Source of the DNA: Bacteroidota bacterium
GTDB taxonomy: Bacteria > Bacteroidota > Bacteroidia > Bacteroidales > B39-G9
Direction of reading: 5' to 3'
Assembly (NCBI GenBank): GCA_003648455.1
Contig: QMPG01000150.1
Span: 1 to 7,437 of the forward strand
DNA: 7,437 nucleotides
Position 1 is the first letter of the stretch, and every line of letters starts with the position of its first letter. The notes beneath the pieces were generated by a model. The model was given only the letters and a program-made list of their open reading frames with translations. It had not been told where the DNA came from and did no database searches. The position numbers were made by a program, and so were the translations under genes. This document shows positions 1 to 6,148 of this stretch, one piece after another.

Positions 1-238
1 CGTAAAAACCAGTAATATCTATTTTGTCATCCCAAAAAGTGTAACCTACACCTATAGAAAGGAAACCTATTCCTCCTGCAAATTGTAGTTTCACATAATC
101 GGGCAAGAATTTTTTATAGTTAACACTATCTGTAATTTTTAATTTTTGACTATAACTTTCATTTATTGTGAAAAATAAAATTGAAATAAAAATCAATAAT
201 ATTTTAATATTCACATGTTTCAATTTCGAATTTTTCAT
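1..238 (-). CDS. Exported protein, probably outer-membrane beta-barrel type (3' part missing)
   Basis: This gene is cut by the left edge of the window; only about 79 N-terminal residues are visible. It opens with a lysine-rich segment (MKNSKLKH), then a hydrophobic stretch (ILLIFISILFFTI) ending in NESYSQ, a typical Bacteroidota Sec signal peptide with likely cleavage just before Gln. The mature part begins KLKITDSVNYKKFLPDYV and then has alternating glycine- and aromatic-rich segments (LQFAGGIGFLSIGVGY, then FWDDKIDITGFY), which look like membrane beta strands. The ATG at 238 lies inside the 3' end of the phosphoesterase gene (35-bp overlap). An in-frame GTG at 214 would shorten the overlap to 11 bp but lose part of the positive n-region, so I prefer the ATG. 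The overlap suggests co-transcription and translational coupling. The specific family cannot be named from the fragment. Confidence 0.7.
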   Translation of the reverse strand, partial: MKNSKLKHVNIKILLIFISILFFTINESYSQKLKITDSVNYKKFLPDYVKLQFAGGIGFLSIGVGYTFWDDKIDITGFY

Positions 239-1025
239 CTTTAATAGTAATAACATTAAACTTTTTGTATTGAGCACCATAAACATTAACATACAATATG
301 CTGTCCGCATAAGGCTTATATACTTCATGATGATGCGTGTGACCATGAACAGTAAACAAAACATTATTGTATTTTGCAATGGTTGTATAAAAATCTTCCT
401 CTAAATTAGAGTCGAAATCACCATCCATAGGTGCTACGTGAAAAATAACCACAGCATTTTTAAAATCCTCACTTGGTTGTAGTTGTGAATCTAACCAGTT
501 AATATCAGGTACTTTACCATTAAACTTAAATTCGCGGCTATTTGTATTGATAAAAACAAATTTTATACCGGCATATATAAAGCTGAAATCATAAGCACCA
601 AACATTTCGCTATAAGCTAATCCTCCGTTTCCTACCAAATCATGATTTCCCACCAAAACAAAATACGGGCAATCTAATTTTAACAGAAAAGAATTTCCCC
701 AAAGATATTGTTTGGGTAATCCAAAATCGGCAATGTCTCCAGCATGTATGACAAAGTCAATAGGTTTTTTTCTATTATAATCATTAGCAGCATTAACAAA
801 ACCTTCAAATTCATCAAAGAAACGATGTGTGTCGGCTACGAATGCTATTCTGATAGTATCACCTTTATCCTTTTTTGGCAATTTTTCAATATTCTTTCTG
901 TTGACATCTTTATTTTCCCCTTTAAAATTAATTACATAAGGTGAAAAGTCGTACATATCGTCACAAGCAGAAAGAAACAATACACTAATCAGAAATAATA
1001 TTTTTATTTTTATTTTTATTTTCAT
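204..1025 (-). CDS. Calcineurin-like metallophosphoesterase, predicted lipoprotein
   Basis: A 273-aa protein with a lipoprotein signal: a basic n-region of four Lys-Ile pairs, a hydrophobic core, and a lipobox LFLSAC with Cys21 as the lipidated residue. The two Asp after Cys resemble the acidic surface-export signal of Bacteroidota lipoproteins, so outer-membrane or surface location is plausible. The calcineurin-like metal site is complete: D65-T-H67, G96-D97, G126-N-H-D129, H196 and G228-H229-T-H231, all in the usual order. It should therefore be an active two-metal phosphoesterase; the substrate (nucleotide, phospholipid or protein) cannot be read from the sequence. Its stop overlaps the start of the exported protein downstream, so both probably work in the cell envelope. 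The start at 1025 is well supported by the signal peptide. No convincing promoter was identified in front of it. Confidence 0.9.
   Translation of the reverse strand: MKIKIKIKILFLISVLFLSACDDMYDFSPYVINFKGENKDVNRKNIEKLPKKDKGDTIRIAFVADTHRFFDEFEGFVNAANDYNRKKPIDFVIHAGDIADFGLPKQYLWGNSFLLKLDCPYFVLVGNHDLVGNGGLAYSEMFGAYDFSFIYAGIKFVFINTNSREFKFNGKVPDINWLDSQLQPSEDFKNAVVIFHVAPMDGDFDSNLEEDFYTTIAKYNNVLFTVHGHTHHHEVYKPYADSILYVNVYGAQYKKFNVITIKDEKFEIETCEY
1001..1018. repeat. Hexanucleotide microsatellite, TTTTTA x3 plus partial unit
   Basis: Three tandem TTTTTA units, followed by TTTT up to position 1022, encode the alternating Lys-Ile start of the phosphoesterase lipoprotein on the minus strand. Because the unit is six bases, slippage would add or remove Lys-Ile pairs without shifting the frame. 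It would change the charge of the signal-peptide n-region rather than switch the gene off. Confidence 0.7.
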
Positions 1026-1071
1026 GTTTTTGATTTGTGAATTTTATATTAGCTTTTCTAAAGTTGAAGCC

Positions 1072-1218
1072 ACTCCGAAAAGTAGAAAATGCACGTCATT
1101 GCGATCCGCCAGTTGGCGGAGAAGCAATCTATTGATAATCAAAACATAGAGATTGCTTATCAAACAGATTGCTTCAGGCTTCGCCCTCGCAATGACGGCT
1201 ATGAATGCTTTTCGGAGT
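1072..1218. repeat. Imperfect long palindromic repeat (intergenic)
   Basis: The two halves of this stretch are imperfect reverse complements. ACTCCGAAAAG at 1072-1082 pairs with 1208-1218, CGTCATTGCGA at 1094-1104 with 1187-1197, and GAAGCAATCT at 1121-1130 with 1166-1175. A small nested hairpin CCGCC-AGTT-GGCGG lies at 1106-1119. The core words (GTCATTGCGA ... GAAGCAATCT) match what I recall of a palindromic intergenic repeat type found in many unrelated bacterial genomes; that resemblance is from memory. The region is more GC-rich than its surroundings, which fits insertion of a mobile repeat. A 60-codon open frame across it is a by-product of the repeat and is not called as a gene. It fills most of the 253-bp gap between the LolA-like gene and the phosphoesterase. 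Confidence 0.8.
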
Positions 1219-1223
1219 AGATT

Positions 1224-1240
1224 CAAAGTTTAAAACTTTG
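1224..1240. repeat. Short perfect palindrome at the edge of the intergenic repeat
   Basis: CAAAGTTTAAAACTTTG is a perfect inverted repeat around one central base. It could fold as a weak AT-rich hairpin about 40 bases beyond the LolA-like stop codon. No U-run follows it in the direction of that gene, so I do not call it a terminator. It may belong to the outer part of the adjacent long palindrome. Confidence 0.45.
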
Positions 1241-1278
1241 GAAAAACTAAAAATATTCAATAAAAAATAGTCAATTCC

Positions 1279-2049
1279 TTACATTCCTCTCATCATAATT
1301 CTTTCGGTAAATTTTGATGCAGAAACTCCTGAGTTTACTTGCACATTGCTTAATACCATGCTTGTTTTATGATTTTTTTGAACATTTTTCATTTCAGAAT
1401 GAGTAATAATCCAAAAGCCTGATATTTTTTCAACTTTTTTTATTGTTAATATTTTTAGAAGTTCTTCGTCCTCATCGTAAAATTCTTTTTTCACACCAAT
1501 AAAGTTATCTTTTCTAATCCATGTTACTGTTTTCGAATACATATAATCTTCATCTTTAGATACACTTTCAACAACATAACATGGTTTCCCGTTAATTGTT
1601 TCTTCTCTTAAAAGTTTGTGAGTATCATCATCTAATTTACGGTCGCCAAGGTCATCGTAAGTAAAATCAGAACCCATAAAATAATCACTTTTGCTGTCGC
1701 TCGAAATGCGTTTAGTCTTTTTCAATGCTGGCAGATAAATCCATTGGTCGTCAGATTTATCGCTGTCGTAACTCCAATTCATAAATGATGTGTTTTTAAC
1801 ATCGGCAGGAGAAAGAAAAAACATAATTTTCTTTTCAACTTCACCAAAGTCCTTTGTGAACTGTTTAATTTTTCGCACTCTCTGACTTCCCGATTTATTA
1901 GTAAGAGTCATTGTTAAGTTTGATGTTTGATCGTCACCGGTAGGTCGGTTATAAGCTTTCTCTACAATTTGTTTACCTGTTAACTGTGCACTTGCACTAA
2001 AACCTGCTACGATTAATGTTGCAATTAAGATTGATTTTAATTTTTTCAT
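1279..2049 (-). CDS. LolA-like outer-membrane lipoprotein-sorting family protein
   Basis: A 256-aa exported protein. Residues 1-21 form a Sec signal peptide (MKKLKSILIATLIVAG, then FSASA) with likely cleavage ASA|Q, leaving a soluble periplasmic protein. The mature region carries hallmarks of the LolA-like family found beside RND/MMPL permeases (PF17131 type): FLSPADVKNTSFMNW around residues 78-92, then DQWIYLPALKKTKRIS at 102-117, and YFMGSDFTYDDL at 123-134. Such proteins fold as a half-open beta barrel that shelters a lipid or acyl chain, and are thought to accept cargo from the partner permease. The partner is encoded upstream in the same direction. The two are separated by about 535 bp, almost all of it the inverted-repeat-bounded four-helix-bundle module. 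Family assignment is strong; the cargo is unknown. It is not LolA itself, since the neighbourhood and motifs match the transporter-linked family. Confidence 0.88.
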   Translation of the reverse strand: MKKLKSILIATLIVAGFSASAQLTGKQIVEKAYNRPTGDDQTSNLTMTLTNKSGSQRVRKIKQFTKDFGEVEKKIMFFLSPADVKNTSFMNWSYDSDKSDDQWIYLPALKKTKRISSDSKSDYFMGSDFTYDDLGDRKLDDDTHKLLREETINGKPCYVVESVSKDEDYMYSKTVTWIRKDNFIGVKKEFYDEDEELLKILTIKKVEKISGFWIITHSEMKNVQKNHKTSMVLSNVQVNSGVSASKFTERIMMRGM

Positions 2050-2076
2050 GGTTTTAATTATTTAATTATTTAATGA

Positions 2077-2124
2077 TATAATGCGATAATGTAAAAATGC
2101 TATAATGCGATAATGTAAAAATGC
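2077..2124. repeat. Two tandem 24-bp repeats plus a partial third
   Basis: The 24-bp unit reads TATAATGCGATAATG followed by TAAAAATGC. It occurs exactly twice (2077-2100 and 2101-2124), and a partial third copy (TATAATG) starts at 2125. It lies between the four-helix-bundle gene and the LolA-like gene, just outside the LolA-like start. The core AATGCGATAATG recurs inverted on the other side of the four-helix-bundle gene. Confidence 0.9.
2080..2099 (+). repeat. Left inverted repeat flanking the four-helix-bundle gene
   Basis: AATGCGATAATGTAAAAATG at 2080-2099, with a second identical copy at 2104-2123, is the reverse complement of 2553-2572 at 18 of 20 positions. Together the two sides enclose the four-helix-bundle gene. 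Confidence 0.8.
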
Positions 2125-2150
2125 TATAATGATCAATTCATTTATTCGTG

Positions 2151-2528
2151 CTAATGATTTAAATCTTTGTAGGTTGAATCTTTTGCTTTCGACATTATTT
2201 TATTCATCTCATTGGCTTCTTTTAATAATCTTACTAATTCATCTTTATTCTTACTAAGATTCGATTCTTGAATTACTTCTAACCAATATTCCGATTCATC
2301 AACCTCTTCAACCACAATACATATTTTACTGAAGAATTCTTTTTTAGACCGTGCTTTGCAAGCTGCTCTATAATTTGCACCGGTAGAAGTTGCCGATTTT
2401 ACCAATTGATATGTTATTACTGCTGATGCTTTTTTTGTTAACAAAGTGTCGCAAAAATTAATTATATCAACAGCAAACTTCTTAGTCCTTTTTTTCATCA
2501 CTACAATAAATTCTTCTTTCTTAGTCAT
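2151..2528 (-). CDS. Four-helix-bundle protein, 23S rRNA intervening-sequence protein (IVP) family
   Basis: A 125-aa, charged, helix-rich protein without signal peptide or membrane segment. The family signature is clear: QLVKSATSTGANYRAACKAR (residues 41-60) followed by SKKEFFSKICIVVEEVDESE (61-80) and YWLEVI. This is the small four-helix bundle first described from open frames inside 23S rRNA intervening sequences and now common as stand-alone genes in Bacteroidota. Members form toroidal pentamers; a biological role is not established. The start at 2528 is in phase with the family N-terminus, though Met11 is possible. The gene lies inside an otherwise coherent transporter operon, 56 bp after the permease and 101 bp before the LolA-like gene, and is bounded by inverted repeats. 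It is therefore more likely a mobile passenger than a functional part of the transport system. Confidence 0.9.
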   Translation of the reverse strand: MTKKEEFIVVMKKRTKKFAVDIINFCDTLLTKKASAVITYQLVKSATSTGANYRAACKARSKKEFFSKICIVVEEVDESEYWLEVIQESNLSKNKDELVRLLKEANEMNKIMSKAKDSTYKDLNH

Positions 2529-2552
2529 TTTATTAAATTTAAAACATTAAAT

Positions 2553-2572
2553 CATTTTAGCATTATCGCATT
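2553..2572 (-). repeat. Right inverted repeat flanking the four-helix-bundle gene
   Basis: Read on the minus strand, this stretch is AATGCGATAATGCTAAAATG. It differs from the left repeat (2080-2099) at two positions and lies in opposite orientation. It sits between the permease stop codon and the four-helix-bundle start. ATTTAAT occurs just outside both repeats (2068-2074 and 2578-2584) and could be a 7-bp target duplication, but that word is common in this AT-rich DNA. Confidence 0.75.
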
Positions 2573-2584
2573 TCAGCATTTAAT

Positions 2585-4885
2585 CTATTTCTCTTTCTTT
2601 TTAAAATACAAGTTACTAGTATATAATAGCACCATCATTATAGTTACCGTTCCAATAAAACTTGTAAACATATTAAGTGATACTAAAGCTCCCAATTCAC
2701 GATTTGGAGGAAATACTGAAAAAAGTAGAACCATAAAACCTGCAATTACTACAATTGCATTATAACTAATTGCTCTACCTGAATGTGCCATAGTTCGTTT
2801 TGCCACAAGCAACTTATCATCTGACATTGAAGCATTAATTCGATACTGTTCAATAAAATGAACTGCGTAATCAATTCCTATACCAATAGCAATGCTTGAA
2901 AGTAATGCTGTTGTACTATTTAATGGAATATTAAGAAATCCCATAATACCAAAACTTATTAATGCAGTTATTGTAATAGGAACAGCTCCTATTAACCCAA
3001 TTTTAAAATTTTTGAACATTAGAGAAAGCAGAACAATAACGATTATTAACGATAGTATTAAACTCATTACTTGTCCTTCCAAAATTAAATCGGTAAATAC
3101 CAATCCCTTATAACCGCTTCCTGCATAATTAATAGTAATTCCCAGTTTTTCGAAATCTTCTTTATAAGAGTCTATTATTGCAATTGCAGAATTTATTGCT
3201 TTAGAATTATCGCTTTTCAACTGAAAAGTAACATTCAGTTTATCATAATTATAATCGACCACTTTATTCAAATTCTCAGGATCTCCTGACATTTCATAGA
3301 GCAATAAATACTGAGCGATTAAATTCTTACTTTCAGGAATAGTGTTAAATTCCTCTTTATCGGCATTCATTACCTTATTCATTCGTTTCAAATAATCAGT
3401 AAGAGAAAAAGAATTCCCCACAATTTTTAAATTATTCTCCACCTTAGTTTGCATTTTATCTACTAATTTCAACACTTCCGGTTCTTTAAAGACATCATTT
3501 TTACCTTCTGAATCTAAAATCAAATTAAGAGTTGTTGTCCCGCCAAAATGATTATTAATAAACTTATCGGTAAGAACAATCTCACTATCTTTTTCAAATT
3601 TTTCGAGAAAGCTGGAATTAATCCAAATTTTCTGCATTCCTATAATCGACAAAACAACAATAGCGATTGTAGCAAATATGGAAACGCTTTTATGTTTTAT
3701 TATTTTTTTGGAAAAATTATTAGCCAGACCTGAATTTTTATCAGTCTCACTTTTATTGCTTTTTTTAACTTTTGGTAAGCCAAAAATCATTATTCCTGCC
3801 GGAATTAATACTAAAGAAAACACCATTGCCATCAGAACTCCAAAAGCCGTAAAAATACCAAAGTATTTAATTGGATAAACCTGAGAAGTAAGAAGTGAAA
3901 TAAACCCTACAGCAGTTGTAATAGATGTCATCACCACAGGTTTCCACATATGTCGAATCATATCAACCACAGCTTCTTTTTTTGTTGCTTCATGATTTTT
4001 TTGCAGAAACAACTGCAAATGACTATACATATGTATTCCGTCTGCCACTCCAATAGCAATAAGCATTACAGGAATCATAGTAGAAACTGCATATATTGGA
4101 ATGTTTACAGCAGCCATAAGTCCAAATGCCCAGATAGTGCTAAAAAACACAACAGATATTGTAAGTAGTGTACTTTTCACACTTCGCAACATAAAAAACA
4201 AAACAAGAAGAATAACAATTAATACAATTGGCACCATCTTTTGCATATCGGCAGGACCAAGAAGAGCCATAGTACCTTCAACAATCGGTCGACCTGCCAC
4301 ATGTATTTTAATATCATCTGTTTGATATGATGATGTTACTTCAAGTATTTCTTTATAAAATTCCTGAGTAAAAACATCGTCTCGAATTTCGGCAATTATA
4401 ATAGTTACAGTTTCATCGTAAGAAACTAAACGACCAAAAATCATTTCGTTATTTTCAACATTCTGCTTTAATTCATTTAATTTCTCTTTCGACTTAGGTA
4501 CACGTTTATAAAAAGCTTTAACATCCATACCATCTTCAGTACCTATAATATTATCGGCAGTATATAAAGAGGTTACATCAGCTTTTTCAATTTCGTCCAT
4601 CTTCTGCAATCTTTTAGTAAGCTGTTTTAAAGTATCTAAAGTTGCAGTATTAAAAACCCCATTTTTGTTTTCAATGGCGACAATTATTCCATCATTAATT
4701 CCAAACCATTCTTCAGCCTGATCGCTATAAACAAATGCCGGATGATTTTGTGGCATATATTTATCAAGATCTGTTTCCATTCTTGAATTTTGTTTCATTT
4801 GCATGAAAAACAATACACTAATTATTATAGTTACTGATATAACAATCCATGGTATTTTTAAAAACTTCTTTAATAATTTTTCCAT
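2585..4885 (-). CDS. RND/MMPL-family transporter permease (COG1033 type)
   Basis: A 766-aa inner-membrane protein with the duplicated RND layout. TM1 is at about 13-30, followed by a large periplasmic domain to about 213; five helices run from about 217 to 368. The second half begins with a helix at about 400-417, has a second periplasmic domain to about 605, then five helices to about 757. The two halves carry matching TM4/TM10 motifs with a central acidic residue expected in proton relay: GVADGIHMYSHL (Asp282) and GIGIDYAVHF (Asp672). The length fits the two-domain 'predicted exporter of the RND superfamily' group rather than the roughly 1,000-residue AcrB type, and no membrane-fusion or TolC-like partner is encoded nearby. 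The LolA-like gene downstream is the usual companion, pointing to transfer of lipid or other hydrophobic cargo toward the outer membrane. Cargo is unknown. It probably follows TetR and cupin in one transcript. Confidence 0.92.
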   Translation of the reverse strand: MEKLLKKFLKIPWIVISVTIIISVLFFMQMKQNSRMETDLDKYMPQNHPAFVYSDQAEEWFGINDGIIVAIENKNGVFNTATLDTLKQLTKRLQKMDEIEKADVTSLYTADNIIGTEDGMDVKAFYKRVPKSKEKLNELKQNVENNEMIFGRLVSYDETVTIIIAEIRDDVFTQEFYKEILEVTSSYQTDDIKIHVAGRPIVEGTMALLGPADMQKMVPIVLIVILLVLFFMLRSVKSTLLTISVVFFSTIWAFGLMAAVNIPIYAVSTMIPVMLIAIGVADGIHMYSHLQLFLQKNHEATKKEAVVDMIRHMWKPVVMTSITTAVGFISLLTSQVYPIKYFGIFTAFGVLMAMVFSLVLIPAGIMIFGLPKVKKSNKSETDKNSGLANNFSKKIIKHKSVSIFATIAIVVLSIIGMQKIWINSSFLEKFEKDSEIVLTDKFINNHFGGTTTLNLILDSEGKNDVFKEPEVLKLVDKMQTKVENNLKIVGNSFSLTDYLKRMNKVMNADKEEFNTIPESKNLIAQYLLLYEMSGDPENLNKVVDYNYDKLNVTFQLKSDNSKAINSAIAIIDSYKEDFEKLGITINYAGSGYKGLVFTDLILEGQVMSLILSLIIVIVLLSLMFKNFKIGLIGAVPITITALISFGIMGFLNIPLNSTTALLSSIAIGIGIDYAVHFIEQYRINASMSDDKLLVAKRTMAHSGRAISYNAIVVIAGFMVLLFSVFPPNRELGALVSLNMFTSFIGTVTIMMVLLYTSNLYFKKKEK

Positions 4886-4933
4886 TTTTTTATGTATTAA
4901 TTAATATTTATTAACTTGAATTTTATACAAAAT

Positions 4934-5275
4934 TTATTTTAAAAATATAGTCTTAGATGTTGGTTTTGGTGCTTTCACAACCAATACACGCACAATTTTA
5001 TCTGAATTGTTATAAATGCAATGAGGAATATCTTTTGGACTTTCCACGAGACAATCGGGATGAACTATTTGCTTATCCTCTCCTACCATAATTTCAGGTG
5101 TTCCTTCTAAAATATAGAAAAAAACATCAACCGGTGTAATATGTGGTTTTAAACTTTCACCTGCCTGCAATTTAATATGTGTTGCTTGTGCAGAACTATT
5201 GTCATATAATAGTTTTGATTCAATTTTGTGAGGTGTTTTTTTTATCAATGTTTCTGATATGTTTATAATTTTCAT
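4934..5275 (-). CDS. Small single-domain cupin protein with degenerate metal site
   Basis: A 113-aa cytosolic protein with one cupin barrel. Motif 1 is recognisable as LKPHITPVDVFFYILEG (residues 42-58) and motif 2 as SPKDIPHCIYNN (79-90). Of the usual metal ligands (two His and a Glu in motif 1, one His in motif 2), only H45 and H85 remain. The second His position is Thr47 and the Glu position is Val51, with Asp50 next to it. It may therefore bind metal weakly or not at all, and could be a ligand-binding or structural cupin rather than an enzyme. The gene begins only 6 bp after the TetR stop and ends 48 bp before the permease start, all on the same strand. That suggests joint expression and a supporting role, perhaps sensing or modifying a compound linked to the transporter. 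No specific reaction can be assigned. Confidence 0.85.
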   Translation of the reverse strand: MKIINISETLIKKTPHKIESKLLYDNSSAQATHIKLQAGESLKPHITPVDVFFYILEGTPEIMVGEDKQIVHPDCLVESPKDIPHCIYNNSDKIVRVLVVKAPKPTSKTIFLK

Positions 5276-5281
5276 TTTAGT

Positions 5282-5863
5282 CTATTTTATGATTAATATT
5301 TTTATTGATTCTAATAATTTCTCTCCTTCATAAATAAGATTGTACGAATACAAGCTTTGCTTCCACTTTTTAACTAGCAATCTTAATGACCCCATTAATA
5401 TTGTTGCAATTTGCTTTTTATCAATTTCACTTTTTATTTCTCCGGCATTTTGACCTTCTTCTATAATTTGTGAAATAAGGTTTTCATTTGCCTGAAGTAT
5501 TTCATTATTTTTTTTATACAATATTTTATCATTATTAAATATTTCTTCTGCAAATATCACAGAAATTATTGCGGGGTTTTTTATGAACAAATCAAAATGA
5601 GTTTGATAAATTTTTTCAATTTTTTGTAATGAATTTAAATTACTTTGCATCAATTGTTGATTAAATTTTTGCGTATTATTTTTAAATTCATCAAGAATTT
5701 CAGCAAGAATATGAAATTTGCTTTCAAAATGTCTGTATATCCCGGGTTCGGAAATACCGATTGCTTTTGATAGGTTTTTTATTGTTAATCCCTGTATTCC
5801 CTTCTCATCTATTAAATTAATTGCTTCTTTAATTATCTGCTCTTGCCTGTTTGTTAACATCAT
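5282..5863 (-). CDS. TetR/AcrR-family transcriptional regulator
   Basis: A 193-aa regulator with the standard two-part TetR structure. The N-terminal DNA-binding domain is at residues 6-52. Its helix-turn-helix is LTIKNLSKAIGISEPGIYRH (26-45), followed by FESKFHILAEIL, a textbook TetR pattern. The remaining all-helical part (about 60-193) is the ligand-binding and dimerisation domain, which is variable and gives no hint of the ligand. It is the first gene of the minus-strand cluster with cupin, permease and LolA-like protein, so it probably controls its own operon and responds to a substrate of the transporter. Two adjacent ATG codons (5861-5863 and 5858-5860) make the start uncertain by one residue. 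An imperfect dyad directly in front of the gene is a candidate operator. Confidence 0.92.
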   Translation of the reverse strand: MMLTNRQEQIIKEAINLIDEKGIQGLTIKNLSKAIGISEPGIYRHFESKFHILAEILDEFKNNTQKFNQQLMQSNLNSLQKIEKIYQTHFDLFIKNPAIISVIFAEEIFNNDKILYKKNNEILQANENLISQIIEEGQNAGEIKSEIDKKQIATILMGSLRLLVKKWKQSLYSYNLIYEGEKLLESIKILIIK

Positions 5864-5873
5864 AGAATTTGTT

Positions 5874-5887
5874 AGTTAGTATTCACT
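5874..5887. promoter_or_regulatory. Candidate operator (imperfect dyad) in front of the TetR gene
   Basis: AGTTAGTATTCACT is an imperfect 14-bp dyad with 5 of 7 symmetric pairs. It lies 11 bases upstream of the TetR start codon and just downstream of a possible promoter, where a TetR-type repressor would be expected to bind. The symmetry is modest, so this is a low-confidence call based mainly on position. Confidence 0.25.
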
Positions 5888-5889
5888 CG

Positions 5890-5921
5890 CAAAATAAATA
5901 CTATTTATTTAATTATGCAAA
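5890..5921 (-). promoter_or_regulatory. Possible Bacteroidota-type promoter for the TetR operon
   Basis: On the minus strand a TTTG box (5918-5921) is followed after 21 bases by TATTTTG (5890-5896). This resembles the Bacteroidota -33 TTTG and -7 TAnnTTTG elements, but the -7 box is one base short of consensus. Its location before the TetR gene is right; AT-rich DNA makes chance matches likely. Confidence 0.25.
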
Positions 5922-5951
5922 TTTTTTATAAAAAAATTTTAATATCCCCTA

Positions 5952-6121
5952 TTAACCCGAAAAATTCATAATTTTTCTACGCTTAAGAATTACCAACAAA
6001 TTTGGTGTTTTTTAAACCCCAAATTTGGGTATTACTAAATCGGGGTTTCCCGCTTTGCACCCCACTATCTATCACACATTCATACAATTCACTTCGTTTT
6101 TGTATGAATAAAGCGGGTTAA
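5952..6121 (+). mobile_element. MITE-like palindromic repeat element, complete copy
   Basis: A 170-bp non-coding element in the 406-bp gap between the divergent TetR and reductase genes. It begins TTAACCCG (5952-5959) and ends CGGGTTAA (6114-6121). The terminal inverted repeats extend to TTAACCCGnnnnATTCATA, about 15 of 19 positions. Inside are several hairpins: 5998-6010 with 6014-6026 (12 of 13 pairs), CGGG/CCCG at 6041-6052, CCCGCTTT 6049-6056 with 6110-6117, and ATTCATACAA 6078-6087 with 6100-6109. Its first 134 bp recur at 7304-7437 with 117 identities. It has no coding capacity, so if mobile it depends on a transposase elsewhere. Alternatives are an IS200/IS605-derived hairpin-ended element or a conserved structured RNA. 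Outside it the gap holds only the possible TetR promoter on the left and the AT-rich reductase leader on the right. Confidence 0.7.
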
Positions 6122-6148
6122 AAAAAATATGATTTTCTGTCACCTTTT

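Noticed and set aside
1044..1226. Minus-strand 60-codon open frame in the intergenic region
   Set aside because: It lies almost wholly within the palindromic repeat, has no family features, and its peptide is just a translation of the repeat.
1224..1240. Intrinsic terminator for the LolA-like gene
   Set aside because: The palindrome is AT-rich and lacks a following U-run in the minus-strand direction.
2077..2131. CRISPR array
   Set aside because: The 24-bp units are directly adjacent without spacers, and only two full units exist.
2068..2584. Firm 7-bp target-site duplication ATTTAAT around the IVP unit
   Set aside because: The word occurs on both sides (2068-2074, 2578-2584), but near-identical words are frequent in the surrounding AT-rich leader, so it is noted only as possible.
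3548..4325. Several short plus-strand open frames across the permease gene
   Set aside because: All are antisense to a continuous 766-residue permease with clear RND motifs.
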